From Streptomyces koelreuteriae (GTDB taxonomy: Bacteria > Actinomycetota > Actinomycetes > Streptomycetales > Streptomycetaceae), in NCBI RefSeq assembly GCF_018604545.1, contig NZ_CP075896.1, forward strand, positions 8,060,001 to 8,124,000: DNA of 64,000 bases, written 5' to 3'. The position numbers were made by a program, and so were the translations under genes. The notes beneath the pieces are model-generated. The model ran no database searches. It saw nothing but the letters and a program-made list of their open reading frames with translations, and had not been told where the DNA came from. The stretch's first letter is position 1; each line of letters starts with the position of its first letter. Positions 33,746-43,800 of this stretch are shown here, in pieces.

Positions 33746-34629
33746 CACAGGCCCTCCCTGATCCGGTCGACGCCCCAGGCCTTGGAGAGGCCGTCGGCCG
33801 CGAGATTGAGTCCGATCACGAGCGTGGCCAGGGCGATGATCGGCGCGACGCTCGCCATCGGCACGACGGTGATGGCGGTGCGGTTCTCGGCGACCATCAG
33901 GCCCCAGTCCGGCGTCGGCGGGTCGGCGCCGAAGCCCAGGAAGGACAGCGAGGAGATCAGCAGCACGACCCAGGAGGCACGCATCGCGAACTCGACGCAC
34001 ACCACGTCGACGATGTTCGGCAGGACCTCCCGCCGCAGGATCGGCCAGGTGCCCTCCCCGCGCGCCCGGGCGGCGGTCACATAGTCGGCGGGCACCACCG
34101 CCAGGGCGGCGCCACGCACCACCCGCACCACCTGGGGCACGAACACGACGGCGACGGCGAGGACGATGACCGCCGGTCCGGTGCCGAGGGCGGTCACGAC
34201 CACGAGCAGCGCCAGCACCGCCGGAATGGCCAGCACGGCGTCCAGCACCCGCCCGATCAGGTCGTCGAACCAGCCGCCGCGCAGGGCGGTCGCACAGCCG
34301 ATGACCGTGCCGAGGGCGACGCTCACGACGGTGGCGGCGACGGACACCCCGAGCGCGTACCGGCCGCCGTACAGCACACGCGCGAGGACATCGCGGCCGT
34401 ACTGGTCGGTGCCCGCCCAGTGCTCCCCGCCCGGACCGAGCAGGGCCTGCGAGGCGTCGCCCGCGATCGGATCGTAGGAGGTGAGCAGAGGGGCCAGCAG
34501 CGCGATCACGACATGGACGCCGACGATCGCCAGCCCCACGACGGCCGCGCGCGAGGAGCGCAGGGTGCGCCACACACGGGCGGCGCGCGAGGCCGGGGCG
34601 TCGGCCCGGACGGTGTCGAGCGTGGTCAT
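33745..34629 (-). CDS. Oligopeptide-type ABC transporter permease (DppC-like)
   Basis: The 294-aa inner-membrane protein has the DppC/OppC plan: a short cytoplasmic N-terminus, first helix (AAVVGLAIVGVHVVIALLAP), external loop GTDQYGRDVLARVLYGGR, then five more helices. The cytoplasmic EAA loop is DYVTAARARGEGTWPILRREVLPN. Its ATG overlaps the DppB-like stop as ATGA. It pairs with the next gene to form the channel. Confidence 0.93.
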   Translation of the reverse strand: MTTLDTVRADAPASRAARVWRTLRSSRAAVVGLAIVGVHVVIALLAPLLTSYDPIAGDASQALLGPGGEHWAGTDQYGRDVLARVLYGGRYALGVSVAATVVSVALGTVIGCATALRGGWFDDLIGRVLDAVLAIPAVLALLVVVTALGTGPAVIVLAVAVVFVPQVVRVVRGAALAVVPADYVTAARARGEGTWPILRREVLPNIVDVVCVEFAMRASWVVLLISSLSFLGFGADPPTPDWGLMVAENRTAITVVPMASVAPIIALATLVIGLNLAADGLSKAWGVDRIREGL

Positions 34630-35582
34630 CGGGTCCTCCCTCGGGTGCGGAGCCTGGGGTTGAGGGCCATGGCGCCGAGGTCGGCGGCGAGATTGCACAC
34701 GACGTAGACGACGGCGCTGATCAGGGCGATGGCCTGGATGACGGGCAGGTCCCGGTTCTGCACCGAGGAGAGCATCAGCTTGCCGATGCCCGGGTAGTTG
34801 AAGACGTTCTCGACGACGGCGACACCGCCCAGCAGCCAGGCCACGTTGAGCGCGATCACATGCAGCACGGGCAGCAGGGCGCTGGGCAGGGCGTGCCGGG
34901 TGACGACCCGCCAGGTGGACAGGCCCTTGAGGCGGGCGGTGGTGACGTACTCGCTGGCCATCACGTCGATCACCGAGGTGCGGGCCATACGGACGATGTA
35001 GGCGGCCATCACCACCGCGAGGGCGAGCGCCGGGAGCCACACGGCGGGCAGGAGCTGGCCCACGGTGGCGTCGGGGCCGTAGAGGACGACCGCGGGGAAC
35101 CAGGGCAGCGCGACCGAGAAGCACAGCACGAGGACGGTGGCCACGACGAACTCGGGGACGCTCATGCCGACGAGACTGACCGTCGAGATGAGGTGGTCGG
35201 GCCAGCGGTCGCGGTAGAGCCCGGCGAGGATGCCCAGCAGCAGCGAGCCGGTCACCGCGAACAGGATGGTGAGGGCCGCGATGAGCATGGAGTTGCCCAG
35301 GTACTGGGTGACCTCACCGCCGACCGCCGTCCCGGAGACCAGGGACGTGCCGAAGTCGCCGTGCAGGGCGCCCCACATCCAGTCGCCGTAGCGTTCGACG
35401 GCGGGCCGGTCCAGGCCGAGGCTGCCGCGCAGCTCGGCGACCGCCTGCGGGGTCGCGTCCTTGCCGAGGACCTGGGTGGCGACGTCCCCGGGCAGTGCCT
35501 GGACGGCGAGGAAGACCAGCAGCGAGGAGAGCAGCAGCGTGCCGAGCGCTGCCGCGATCCGGCGGGCTGTGAAGGAGAGCAT
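34626..35582 (-). CDS. Oligopeptide-type ABC transporter permease (DppB-like)
   Basis: The 318-aa membrane protein has an N-terminal helix (RIAAALGTLLLSSLLVFLAVQALPGD), the family's large periplasmic segment (LRGSLGLDRPAVERYGDWMWGALHGDFGTSL) and five further helices. The EAA loop is EYVTTARLKGLSTWRVVTRHALP. It starts 2 bp after the binding-protein stop. Assignment to the peptide/nickel family is firm, the substrate is not. Confidence 0.93.
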   Translation of the reverse strand: MLSFTARRIAAALGTLLLSSLLVFLAVQALPGDVATQVLGKDATPQAVAELRGSLGLDRPAVERYGDWMWGALHGDFGTSLVSGTAVGGEVTQYLGNSMLIAALTILFAVTGSLLLGILAGLYRDRWPDHLISTVSLVGMSVPEFVVATVLVLCFSVALPWFPAVVLYGPDATVGQLLPAVWLPALALAVVMAAYIVRMARTSVIDVMASEYVTTARLKGLSTWRVVTRHALPSALLPVLHVIALNVAWLLGGVAVVENVFNYPGIGKLMLSSVQNRDLPVIQAIALISAVVYVVCNLAADLGAMALNPRLRTRGRTR

Positions 35583-35584
35583 GC

Positions 35585-37168
35585 TCAGGCCCCCTTCAGG
35601 CCGATGCCGAGGTAGTCGAACTCGAAGCCGTGCTCGGCGTAACCGCGCACCTTGCGCGAGATGCCCACGAGCCGGTCGGCGAACATCGGGGTCATCGCGC
35701 CGCCCTTGTCGATCACCCAGGTCTGCGCCTCGCCGTAGAGGTCACGGCGCCTCGCGTCGTCGGTCTCGGCACGGGCCCGGTCGAGCAGCGCGTCGAAGCC
35801 CTCGTCGGACCAGGCGGTCTCGTTGTACGAGGAGCCGCTGCGGAAGACCTGGTTGAAGAGCTGGTCCACGGGCCGGCCGGTGTACCAGTAGGTGGCCATC
35901 AGCGGCTGCTTCATCCAGATCTGTGTGTAGTACGAGTCCGCCGACGCCGTCTTGACGCGGATCCGGACGCCCGCCCGCTTCGCCGACTCCTGGTAGGCGA
36001 GCGCCATGGGTGTGAAGAGGGGGTCGTACGCGGAGGTGTACAGGTCGACGGCCAGGTCCTCGTGGCCCGCTTTCCTCAGCAGGTACCGCGCCTGCTCGGG
36101 ATCGTGCTCGGGGTGCGCGGAGATGTGTGCCGGGTCGTCGGGGGGCACCGGGTTGTCCCAGCCGGGCCTGCCCGCGCCCTGCAGCGCGGCCTTCACGATG
36201 TGCTCGGGGTCGTAGGCGAGCTTCATGGCCCGGCGGACCCGGACATCGGTGAAGGGCTTGTCGGTGGTGAGCATCGGCAGCACGTACCACTGGGCGTTCT
36301 TCACCCGGGCGATGGTGGCGAGGTCGGAGGCGGCCACGACGCGGGCGGTGGCGAAGTCCAGGTTGGTCTGCGACAGCAGGTCGACCTGCCCGGCGAGCAG
36401 GGCGTTCGAGCGGGCCGACATGTCCGCGACCGAGTAGAAGGCGATCGCGTCGAGCACGGGGCGGCCCGCCCAGTGGTCCTTGTACGCGGTGACGCGGCCG
36501 GGGCCCGCCGGTGCGAAGGACTCCAGCCGGAACGGGCCGGTGCCTATGCCGGTGCGGCCGATCGACTTCCCGCTGCCCTCGGGGACGACGTAGCAGTTGT
36601 AGTGCGTGAGCAGGCTCGGGAACTCGGCGTTCGGCGACTTCAGCGGCACCACGAGGGTGTGCGCGTCGGGTGTGCGCAGCCGCCGCGGGTCGACGAGCGG
36701 GGCGAGGACGCCGGCCTGCGGGGACGCCGTCGCCTTGTCCAGGATGTGCCGCAGCGTGTAGGCGGCGTCGGCGGAGGTGAAGGCCCGGCCGTCGTGGAAG
36801 GTGACGCCCTTGCGCAGCCGGAAGGTCCAGGTGCGGGCCGCGCCGTCCGGCTCCCAGGACTCGGCGAGATCGGGAGCCACTTCGCCGTCCGCGCCGATGC
36901 GGACCAGCCGGTTGTAGAGGGCGCCCAGGTACTCGTAGGCGGACAGGGAGCTCGCCGGGTCGAGGGTCTCGGCGTCTGAGGCCGGTGGACGCGCGATCCG
37001 CAGGGTCCCGCCACGGTCGGGCGCGCCGCGCTGGGCGGCGGCCGGCAGGACGGGTGCGGCGGTGGCGCCCGAACAGCCGGACAGCAGCCAGGACGCGCCG
37101 AGCGAGGCCGCACAGGCGGTGCCCGCGGCGAGCACCGAGCGGCGCCCCGGGTGGTGCATGCCGGACAT
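35585..37168 (-). CDS. Oligopeptide-type ABC transporter substrate-binding lipoprotein (SBP family 5)
   Basis: The 527-aa protein has a lipoprotein signal with twin Arg (HHPGRRSVLAAG), a hydrophobic stretch and lipobox LLSGC near residue 32, so it is anchored outside the membrane. The mature part matches family 5: YEYLGALYNRLVRIGADGEVAPDLAESW, FRLRKGVTFHDGRAF, and VRRAMKLAYDPEHIV. These proteins bind di- or oligopeptides, nickel or other amphipathic solutes. It is the first gene of a six-gene operon that ends in a TetR gene. The operator-rich region between it and the divergent IclR gene probably controls it. Confidence 0.93.
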   Translation of the reverse strand: MSGMHHPGRRSVLAAGTACAASLGASWLLSGCSGATAAPVLPAAAQRGAPDRGGTLRIARPPASDAETLDPASSLSAYEYLGALYNRLVRIGADGEVAPDLAESWEPDGAARTWTFRLRKGVTFHDGRAFTSADAAYTLRHILDKATASPQAGVLAPLVDPRRLRTPDAHTLVVPLKSPNAEFPSLLTHYNCYVVPEGSGKSIGRTGIGTGPFRLESFAPAGPGRVTAYKDHWAGRPVLDAIAFYSVADMSARSNALLAGQVDLLSQTNLDFATARVVAASDLATIARVKNAQWYVLPMLTTDKPFTDVRVRRAMKLAYDPEHIVKAALQGAGRPGWDNPVPPDDPAHISAHPEHDPEQARYLLRKAGHEDLAVDLYTSAYDPLFTPMALAYQESAKRAGVRIRVKTASADSYYTQIWMKQPLMATYWYTGRPVDQLFNQVFRSGSSYNETAWSDEGFDALLDRARAETDDARRRDLYGEAQTWVIDKGGAMTPMFADRLVGISRKVRGYAEHGFEFDYLGIGLKGA

Positions 37169-37185
37169 GAACCGACCTTCCCTGT

Positions 37186-37232
37186 CGCTATTCGTTCACT
37201 GAACGATTGAGTGAAGTCCGTGAACGATAGCG
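37186..37232. promoter_or_regulatory. Palindromic operator region for the adjacent IclR regulator
   Basis: TCGTTCACTGAACGA (37192-37206) is a perfect palindrome about one central base. In addition CGCTATTCGTTCAC (37186-37199) recurs inverted, with one base missing, as GTGAACGATAGCG (37220-37232). Thus three TGAACG half-sites lie within 47 bp, directly upstream of the binding-protein gene and between it and the divergent IclR gene. Half-sites of this GTTCA/TGAAC type are common for IclR regulators. Confidence 0.75.
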
Positions 37233-37404
37233 AGCAGGCGGTTTCCAGCCAACCCTTCCGGCTGTGAAGAAGTCGTCACAAACGCAACGGCGGCTCCGGG
37301 GGCGAGGGGGAGCCGAGTCGGTGCCGGCCTCCAGGCCGGAGGGTGGGCCGGGCCGGATGACCGGCCGCCTTGCCCCCTCCGTACGGCTGACGCAGGCTGG
37401 TCCT

Positions 37405-38163
37405 ATGGCTGAGCAAGCCGGGCCTACGCTGATCACGTCCGTCCAGCGGGCCATGCGCCTGCTGGAGGCGGTCAGCGCGCACGAGAACGGCGCGCCGGCG
37501 AAGCAACTGGCACGCGAGACGGGCCTGCCCCTGGCCACCGCCTATCACCTGCTGCGGACCCTGGTCCACGACGGATACGTGCGGAAGCTGGACGACGGCG
37601 GCTTCGTCCTCGGCGACAAGCTGCAGACGCTCAAGACCACCGGCCGGGCGCAGGCGCTGCTCAGCCGCGTCCGCCCCACGCTCGGCGCGCTCCGGGACGA
37701 GCTCGCGTCGGCCGCCTACCTCACCTTCTACGAGGACGGCGAGATCCGGGTCGCCGAGATCGTCGACGGCCCCGGGACACCCCGCGTCGATCTCTGGGTG
37801 GGCTTCGAGGACGCGGGGCACGCGACCGCACTGGGCAAGACCGTGCTGCGGGAACTGGACGAAGAGGCCCGCAAGGACTACCTCTCCCGCCACCAGCTCG
37901 CCGACCTCACCCCGCGGACGATCACCAGCCTGCCGGAGCTGCTGCGCCGACTGGAGGCCGAGCCCATGGCCCCGGCCGTCACGGACCTGGAGGAGTACGC
38001 CCTCGGCACCGTCTGCGTCGCCGTCCCCGTCTACAGCGGGGACACGCTCGGGTCCCTCGGCGTCTCCCTGCCGGTGAACCGGTTCTCCCGGCTGCAGGAG
38101 GTCCGCGAGCGGCTGCTCCCGACCGCGAGCCGGGTCACCCGCAGCCTCTCGCTCACTATCTGA
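37405..38163 (+). CDS. IclR-family transcriptional regulator
   Basis: The 252-aa protein (ATG 37405) has the IclR winged HTH at ~8-65: ITSVQRAMRLLEAVSAHENGA, then LARETGLPLATAYHLLRTLV. The C-terminal ligand domain includes AYLTFYEDGEIRVAEIVDGPG and HATALGKTVLREL. An upstream in-frame start at 37264 would add 47 poorly structured residues. It is divergent from the peptide-type transporter operon and probably binds the palindromes at 37186-37232. The C-terminal sensor usually binds a small organic acid or similar inducer. Confidence 0.9.
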   Translation: MAEQAGPTLITSVQRAMRLLEAVSAHENGAPAKQLARETGLPLATAYHLLRTLVHDGYVRKLDDGGFVLGDKLQTLKTTGRAQALLSRVRPTLGALRDELASAAYLTFYEDGEIRVAEIVDGPGTPRVDLWVGFEDAGHATALGKTVLRELDEEARKDYLSRHQLADLTPRTITSLPELLRRLEAEPMAPAVTDLEEYALGTVCVAVPVYSGDTLGSLGVSLPVNRFSRLQEVRERLLPTASRVTRSLSLTI

Positions 38164-38278
38164 AAATCCGCTCCTTGCCGGTGCCCCAGGTCACCCCTTT
38201 ATCTGGATGAAACAGACATTTCAGGGGTGTGCTTCCAGAGTCGCGCCCCGCGCACAGGTGAGGGACCCGGATACCAAC

Positions 38279-39493
38279 ATGAGCCATGCGCGTGACCTCG
38301 GTGCCGACCACCGGCCTGCGGGGCCGTCCAGCAGTCGAGTGGCCGGTGCCGGGGATTCGGCCCGCAGGCGCGCCTTCGCGCAGCTGGCCGCCGGTATGCC
38401 CGTCCTGCCCGTCCTGGTCGTCACAGCCGTCCTGCTCGCCGATCTCGCCGACGGCGCGGGGATGATCTGGCTGCCCCTGCTCGCCGCCGGCCCCGCCCTC
38501 GCGGCCACGACCAACGGGCCGCGCGGTGTCGTCTGCGTGGGTCTCCTCGCCGCGGTGCTCGGCGCGCTGCTCGGGGTCCGGGACGGCGTTCCGAGCCGTG
38601 AACTGGCCGCGGTACTGACGGCCCTGCTGGCCGTCACGCTCGCGAGCGGCCTGGCCAGTGTCCTGCGCGGGCGCCGCGAACGGGTGCTCGCAGCAGTCCG
38701 CTCGGTCGCGGAGACCGCCCAGCACGCGCTGCTCAGGCCCGTACCGGCGAACGTCGGTCCCTTCCAGGTGGCCGTCCGCTACAGCGCCGCGGCCGCCGAG
38801 GCCCGCATCGGCGGCGACCTCTATGCCCTGATACCCACCCGGCACGGGGTACGGCTGATCGTCGGCGACGTACGCGGCAAGGGCCTGCCCGCCGTGGGGA
38901 CGGCCGCGCTGGTGCTGGGTGTCTTCCGCGAGGCCGCCCATGACGAGCCCGACCTGCTCGCCGTGGTCGAGAGGATCGAGCGCAGCCTGACGCGCAACCT
39001 CGGCCACGACGACTTCGTGACCGCCATAGTCGCCGGATATCCGTCGGGCGGGCATCTGGAGGTGGTGAACTGCGGGCACACGCCTCCGCTGCTGGTCAGC
39101 GCCTCGGGGCGCGTCACCCCGGTCGAGCCCGACCTGCCGTCCCCGCCCCTCGGCCTGCGCGCCCTGGCCGGTCACGCGCCCGGCCTCCAGGCCATCCCGT
39201 TCGCCGACGGCGACCAGCTCCTGCTCTACACCGACGGTGTCACCGAGGCCCGCGACCACGGCCGGACCTTCTACCCGCTCGCCGAAGGCCTGGAGCGCCA
39301 TGTCTCCCACGAGCCGGCCCGCACCCTCGGCGCACTCCACGACGAACTGCTGGCCCACGTCGGAGGACGGCTGCACGACGACGCGGCCCTGCTCCTGATC
39401 CGCAAGCCCGCCGCGTCCGAGGCGGACGTCGCGGCGGCGATCGATCCGGGCAGCCCGGCTCAGGTTCCGGTGTGCGAGGCGGGGTGCCGCTGA
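38279..39493 (+). CDS. Membrane-bound SpoIIE/PP2C-family serine phosphatase
   Basis: The 404-aa protein (ATG 38279) has an N-terminal membrane part with three to four hydrophobic helices (~35-130: VLPVLVVTAVLLADLAD, WLPLLAAGPALAA, GVVCVGLLAAVLGALLG, LTALLAVTLASGLA). A cytoplasmic PP2C-like SpoIIE domain spans ~165-385. Metal-binding motifs are visible: GGDLYALIPT, VGDVRGKGLPA and YTDGVTEARD near the end, with DDAALLLI closing the fold. Such proteins dephosphorylate anti-anti-sigma factors in Streptomyces stress or development switches. No kinase or antagonist gene is adjacent. Its 3' end overlaps the convergent acyltransferase by 34 bp. Confidence 0.9.
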   Translation: MSHARDLGADHRPAGPSSSRVAGAGDSARRRAFAQLAAGMPVLPVLVVTAVLLADLADGAGMIWLPLLAAGPALAATTNGPRGVVCVGLLAAVLGALLGVRDGVPSRELAAVLTALLAVTLASGLASVLRGRRERVLAAVRSVAETAQHALLRPVPANVGPFQVAVRYSAAAAEARIGGDLYALIPTRHGVRLIVGDVRGKGLPAVGTAALVLGVFREAAHDEPDLLAVVERIERSLTRNLGHDDFVTAIVAGYPSGGHLEVVNCGHTPPLLVSASGRVTPVEPDLPSPPLGLRALAGHAPGLQAIPFADGDQLLLYTDGVTEARDHGRTFYPLAEGLERHVSHEPARTLGALHDELLAHVGGRLHDDAALLLIRKPAASEADVAAAIDPGSPAQVPVCEAGCR

Positions 39494-40722
39494 CGCTCGT
39501 CGCGTGGCCGCAGGCGGTGGGTGAGCCGGTGGCCCCAGGTCTGGCCGGGCATTTCGACGCGACGGTGGGTCAGCAGGCACAGGGGCAACAGCACGGCGAA
39601 GAACGCCACTTCCAGCGCGAGACTGTCCTGCCGCCGTCGGCCCATCGTGCCGTCGATCACCGCCAGCAGCACGGGGTGCACCAGATAGACCGAGTAGCTG
39701 ATCGTTCCCAAGACGGTCAGCATCCGGGGTGCGCGTCGGCGGCGGAACCACAGTCCGGCGCCGAAGGTGAGCACGGCCAGCAGGAACGCGACGATCCAGC
39801 CGCGCCGAGTGAAGTGGTCACCGTCGCCGTACCGGTAGGCACTCCCCACGGCACAGACGACCACCAAGAGGGCAGTGACAGCCGTGGCGCGCCAGGTGCT
39901 CCGACCGTGCTCGGCACGGTGGACGGCGGTGCCGAGGAACATCACGGCGAGAATCACCAGACCCTCCCACACTGGGACCGTGCCGTTGAACAGGACCAGG
40001 ACGAACGCCAGGACCCCGCCCAGCACACCTCCGAACACCCGCAGCGCGGGTGAGCCGGAACTCGCGCAGCCGATGGCGACCATCATGGCGATCGAGGCGC
40101 ACGCGACCAGCGGGCCGGTGCCGACCAGCCCGGACAGAGCGGAGACCGGCAGCACCACCCCTGCCGCCACGCTCACGGCGGCGAGCCCGGCCAGGACGAC
40201 CGAGACCGCCGAGGACCGCTGGTGCAGACGGACCGTGAACAGGGCGACGACCAGCAGGTAGAAGGACATCTCGTACGAGAGCGTCCACAGGACGAGCAGG
40301 AGATTGGGTGTCCCCAGTAACTCCTGGAGCATCGTGGCGTGGGCGACCGCCACGGTGACGACGCCCAGCCCACCGAAGTCACGCAACTCCGCGACGCCTA
40401 TGAGGCCGAGGGCGCACAGCACGGCGACGACGGCCGCCCACAGCGGATACACGCGGAAGATCCGCCCGATCCAGAACGTCCGGACGCAGCCCCGGCGTTC
40501 CAGCGAGGCGGGGATGATGTAGCCGCTCACCAGGAAGAACACCATGATCCCGTAGCGGCTGGTGTTGAACTCGGGCATCAGCTCCCGCCTGAGTTCCGGC
40601 ATGAAGGTGTACGACGAGTGGTCGAACACCACGACGAGTGCGGCGATGCCGCGCAACGCGTCCAGCCAGCCCAACCGCGAGAGATGCGTCGGGGCGGCGG
40701 GGACGAGGGGTGGGGATTCCAT
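39460..40722 (-). CDS. Acyltransferase-3-family integral membrane protein (TTA codon)
   Basis: The 420-aa protein has about ten hydrophobic helices and the family's N-terminal signature LGWLDALRGIAALVVVFDHS, in which the Arg and His are the conserved functional residues. This is followed by FFLVSGYIIPASLERRG and a late SYSVYLVHP block. These enzymes move acyl groups across or at the membrane onto sugars, lipids or antibiotics. Codon 135 (40318-40320, read on minus) is TTA, the rare leucine codon translated by the developmentally timed bldA tRNA, so expression may be tied to differentiation. The divergent neighbour also has TTA codons. Confidence 0.88.
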   Translation of the reverse strand: MESPPLVPAAPTHLSRLGWLDALRGIAALVVVFDHSSYTFMPELRRELMPEFNTSRYGIMVFFLVSGYIIPASLERRGCVRTFWIGRIFRVYPLWAAVVAVLCALGLIGVAELRDFGGLGVVTVAVAHATMLQELLGTPNLLLVLWTLSYEMSFYLLVVALFTVRLHQRSSAVSVVLAGLAAVSVAAGVVLPVSALSGLVGTGPLVACASIAMMVAIGCASSGSPALRVFGGVLGGVLAFVLVLFNGTVPVWEGLVILAVMFLGTAVHRAEHGRSTWRATAVTALLVVVCAVGSAYRYGDGDHFTRRGWIVAFLLAVLTFGAGLWFRRRRAPRMLTVLGTISYSVYLVHPVLLAVIDGTMGRRRQDSLALEVAFFAVLLPLCLLTHRRVEMPGQTWGHRLTHRLRPRDERQRHPASHTGT

Positions 40723-40805
40723 GCGGCCGAGTTCAGCGGCCGGATCATTGTTCGGCAGTACCGTTCTGGCGGCCTGACAATGGGCGGGCCGGAGGGGGTG
40801 CGGGC

Positions 40806-43800
40806 GTGGCGGGGCGGCATGAGGTGCCGGTGGATCCGGCGGCGGGTCCGGTGCAGCGGTTCGCGTTCGAGTTGCGCAAGCTTCGGGCGGAGGCGGACGG
40901 GATCACCTACCGGGCGCTGGCCCGGCGGGCGGGCTACTCGGTGACCACGCTGTCCCAGGCGGCGGGTGGCGAGCGGTTGCCGACGCTGCCGGTGGCCCTC
41001 GCCTACGCGGAGGCGTGCGGCGGGGACCCGGCCGAGTGGGAGGCCCGGTGGAAGGAGGCGGTGGAGGAGTCCGCCGGTGACGGCTCCCGGGGCGACGACG
41101 GATCCCTCCCGCCGTACCGGGGGCTGGCACGGTTCGAGACCGGGGACAGCGGGCTGTTCTTCGGCCGGGAGCAGCTCACCGACGACCTGGTCGAGCTGTT
41201 GCGCCGACGGCGGTTCGCCGCGGTCTTCGGACCCTCCGGCAGCGGCAAGTCCTCCCTGTTACGGGCCGGCCTGATACCCGTGCTCCGGCACGCCCAGGAG
41301 CCGGACCTGCGCCCGGCCGCGATCCGGATCCTCACACCGGGCGAACGCCCCGCCCGCAACCACGCATCCCTGTTGATCCCCGCGACACCCCCCGACGGCA
41401 GCGCCGGAGCGGACACCTTCCTCATGGTCGACCAGTTCGAGGAGGTCTTCACGCTCTGCCACGACCCGGCCGAACGCGCCCGCTTCATCGACCTGTTGCT
41501 GAGGGCCCGGCAGCCGGAGAGCCGCCTGCGGGTGCTGCTGGCGGTACGCGGCGACTTCTACGGCCGCTGCGCCGAGGCCCGCGACCTGGCCGACGCACTG
41601 CGCGACGCCAACCTCCTGGCCGGAGCGATGAGCCGGGCCGAACTGCGGGCCGCCGTCGTCAAACCTGCCCAGGCCGCCGGACTGACCGTGGAACGCGCCC
41701 TCACCGGCCGGCTGGTCGAGGAGGTCGCCGACGCGCCGGGCGGACTGCCGCTGCTGTCCCACGCGCTGCTGGAGACCTGGCGCCGCCGCCGCGGCAAGAC
41801 ACTGACTCTGGCGGGGTACGAGGCGGCCGGATGCCTGGACGGTGCGATCGCCCGGACCGCCGAGGAGGCCTACGGCCGGTTCACCGACGAACAGGCGACC
41901 GCCGCCCGCCGCGTGTTGCTCCGCCTGGTGGCCCCCGGCGACGGCACCCCCGACACTCGCCGTCCCGTCGACCGCGCGGAACTGCCGGGCACCGCCCAGG
42001 TGGTCGACGCACTTGCCGGGGCTCGGCTGCTCACCCTGGACGGTGACACGGTCGAGATGGCCCACGAGGCCCTGATCACGGCCTGGCCCCGGCTGCGGCG
42101 GTGGATCGAGGACGACCGCGAACGCCTGCGTGCGCACCGGGACCTCACCGAAGCGGCCCACGCCTGGCAGGAACTGGGTCGTGAGGAGGGCGCGTTGTAC
42201 CGGGGGAGTCGGCTCGCCGCCGCCCGCGAGCACTTCGGTGACGCACCGCGCGAGGAGCTGACCGACCTGGAGCGTGCCTTCCTCGACGCGAGTGGTGGCC
42301 ACGAGCGGAGGGGCCGTCGCCGGTACCGGCTGGTGCTCACGGCGGTCACCGCCGCGCTGTGCCTCGCGCTTGTCGCCGCCGGTCTCGCTGTGGGGCAGTG
42401 GCAGAGCGCGGTGAGTGCCCAGCATGTGGCCCAGTCACGGCAGTTGGCGGCTCAGTCCGGGGCGCTGCTGGATTCTGAACCTGATCTGGCTTCGTTGCTC
42501 GCTGTGCATGCGTACCGCATCAGTCCGACGCGTGAGGCCGCCGCGGCGCTGTATGCCGCTGCGGCGTTACCGCTGAGTGAGCGTCTGGTCAGCGGCACCG
42601 AGCCCGTGGGTTCCATCGCCCTCAGCCCGGACGGACGCACCGTCGCCACACACAGCAGAGATGGCAAAGTTCGGATCTGGGATCTGCCCGGAGGCCGACT
42701 CCGACAGACGTTCACCGGCCACGACACTGACCAAGTCGCGGCGTTCAGCCCCGACGGACGCACCCTCGCTGTCGCTATGGCCCGTGAATCCGGCACGGAG
42801 ATAGGTATGTGGGATCCGGTCACCGGCAGGAAACTCGGGACCCTCGCCATCCCAGACGGTGCGGTAGGCGGGTTGGCCTTCAGCGCTGACGGTCGTACCG
42901 TGGCCGCCACCTCCCCGGCCGCTGTACGAGTGTGGGACGTGGCCACCGGCCGCACGAGGCACAGCTTCACCAGTCTCCCCGATCCGGAAGCCGTCTCCTT
43001 CGGCTCGGACGGACGTACCGTCGCCGCCGTAGGCTTCAACGGACTGGTGCGGGTGTGGGACGTTGCCACCGGCCGCACCCGGATCACCCACGACAGCCAC
43101 ATCGAGGGCCGTGCCGTGGCCATCAGCCCTGACGGCCGGACATACGTGTTTGTCCGCACCGACGGTTCGGTGCAACTGCGGGAGGTGGACACCGGCGCCC
43201 TCCGGCGCACCATCAGTGACGGTCTTCCCATGAACTTGGACGGACTGGCCTTCACCCCGGACGGGCGGACCCTCGCCATCCCGGACCATGGGGACACGGT
43301 GCACCTGTGGGACACCGCCTCCGGCGCGGCCCGAGGCACCGTGACCGCCGGTCGCCATGGGCGCGGACTCACGACGGTGGCCCTCAGTGCGGACGGCCGC
43401 AATCTGGTCACCAGCGGCAACTCAGACCCCACCATTCGCGTCCACCGTCTGACTGCGTATCACCCGCGTACCACTCTGCGAGGCCACGAGGGCGCGTACA
43501 TCGCGGGCCTGGCATTGGGTCCGGATGGACGCACGGTTGCCGCGGTTCGCCAAGAGCGGCCCGGCCGTGGCTCGGTACAGCTTTGGGATGCCAGGACCGG
43601 CGATCGCGAAGCCACACTGACGCTCGACACCGGCCCGGTGCGCCGGGGAAACCGACTGCTGATCGCGACTTCTCGCCTCAAAGCCGCAGGGTTCGGCCCG
43701 ACCGGGCGCGCCCTGGCCGTCCGGGCCACCGAGAACGGCGTGATCGAGGTCCGGGAGGTCGCCACGGGCCGCCTTCGCCAAAGCCGTGCCCGGGGCGACA

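Noticed and set aside
38192..38229. Inverted repeat CACCCCT/AGGGGTG between the IclR and phosphatase genes
   Set aside because: Only 7 bp with a 24-nt spacer; expected by chance in such DNA. Not called as terminator or operator.
40742..40790. ATTGT...ACAAT inverted pair in the acyltransferase/nSTAND divergent gap
   Set aside because: Five-base arms far apart; too weak to call an operator.
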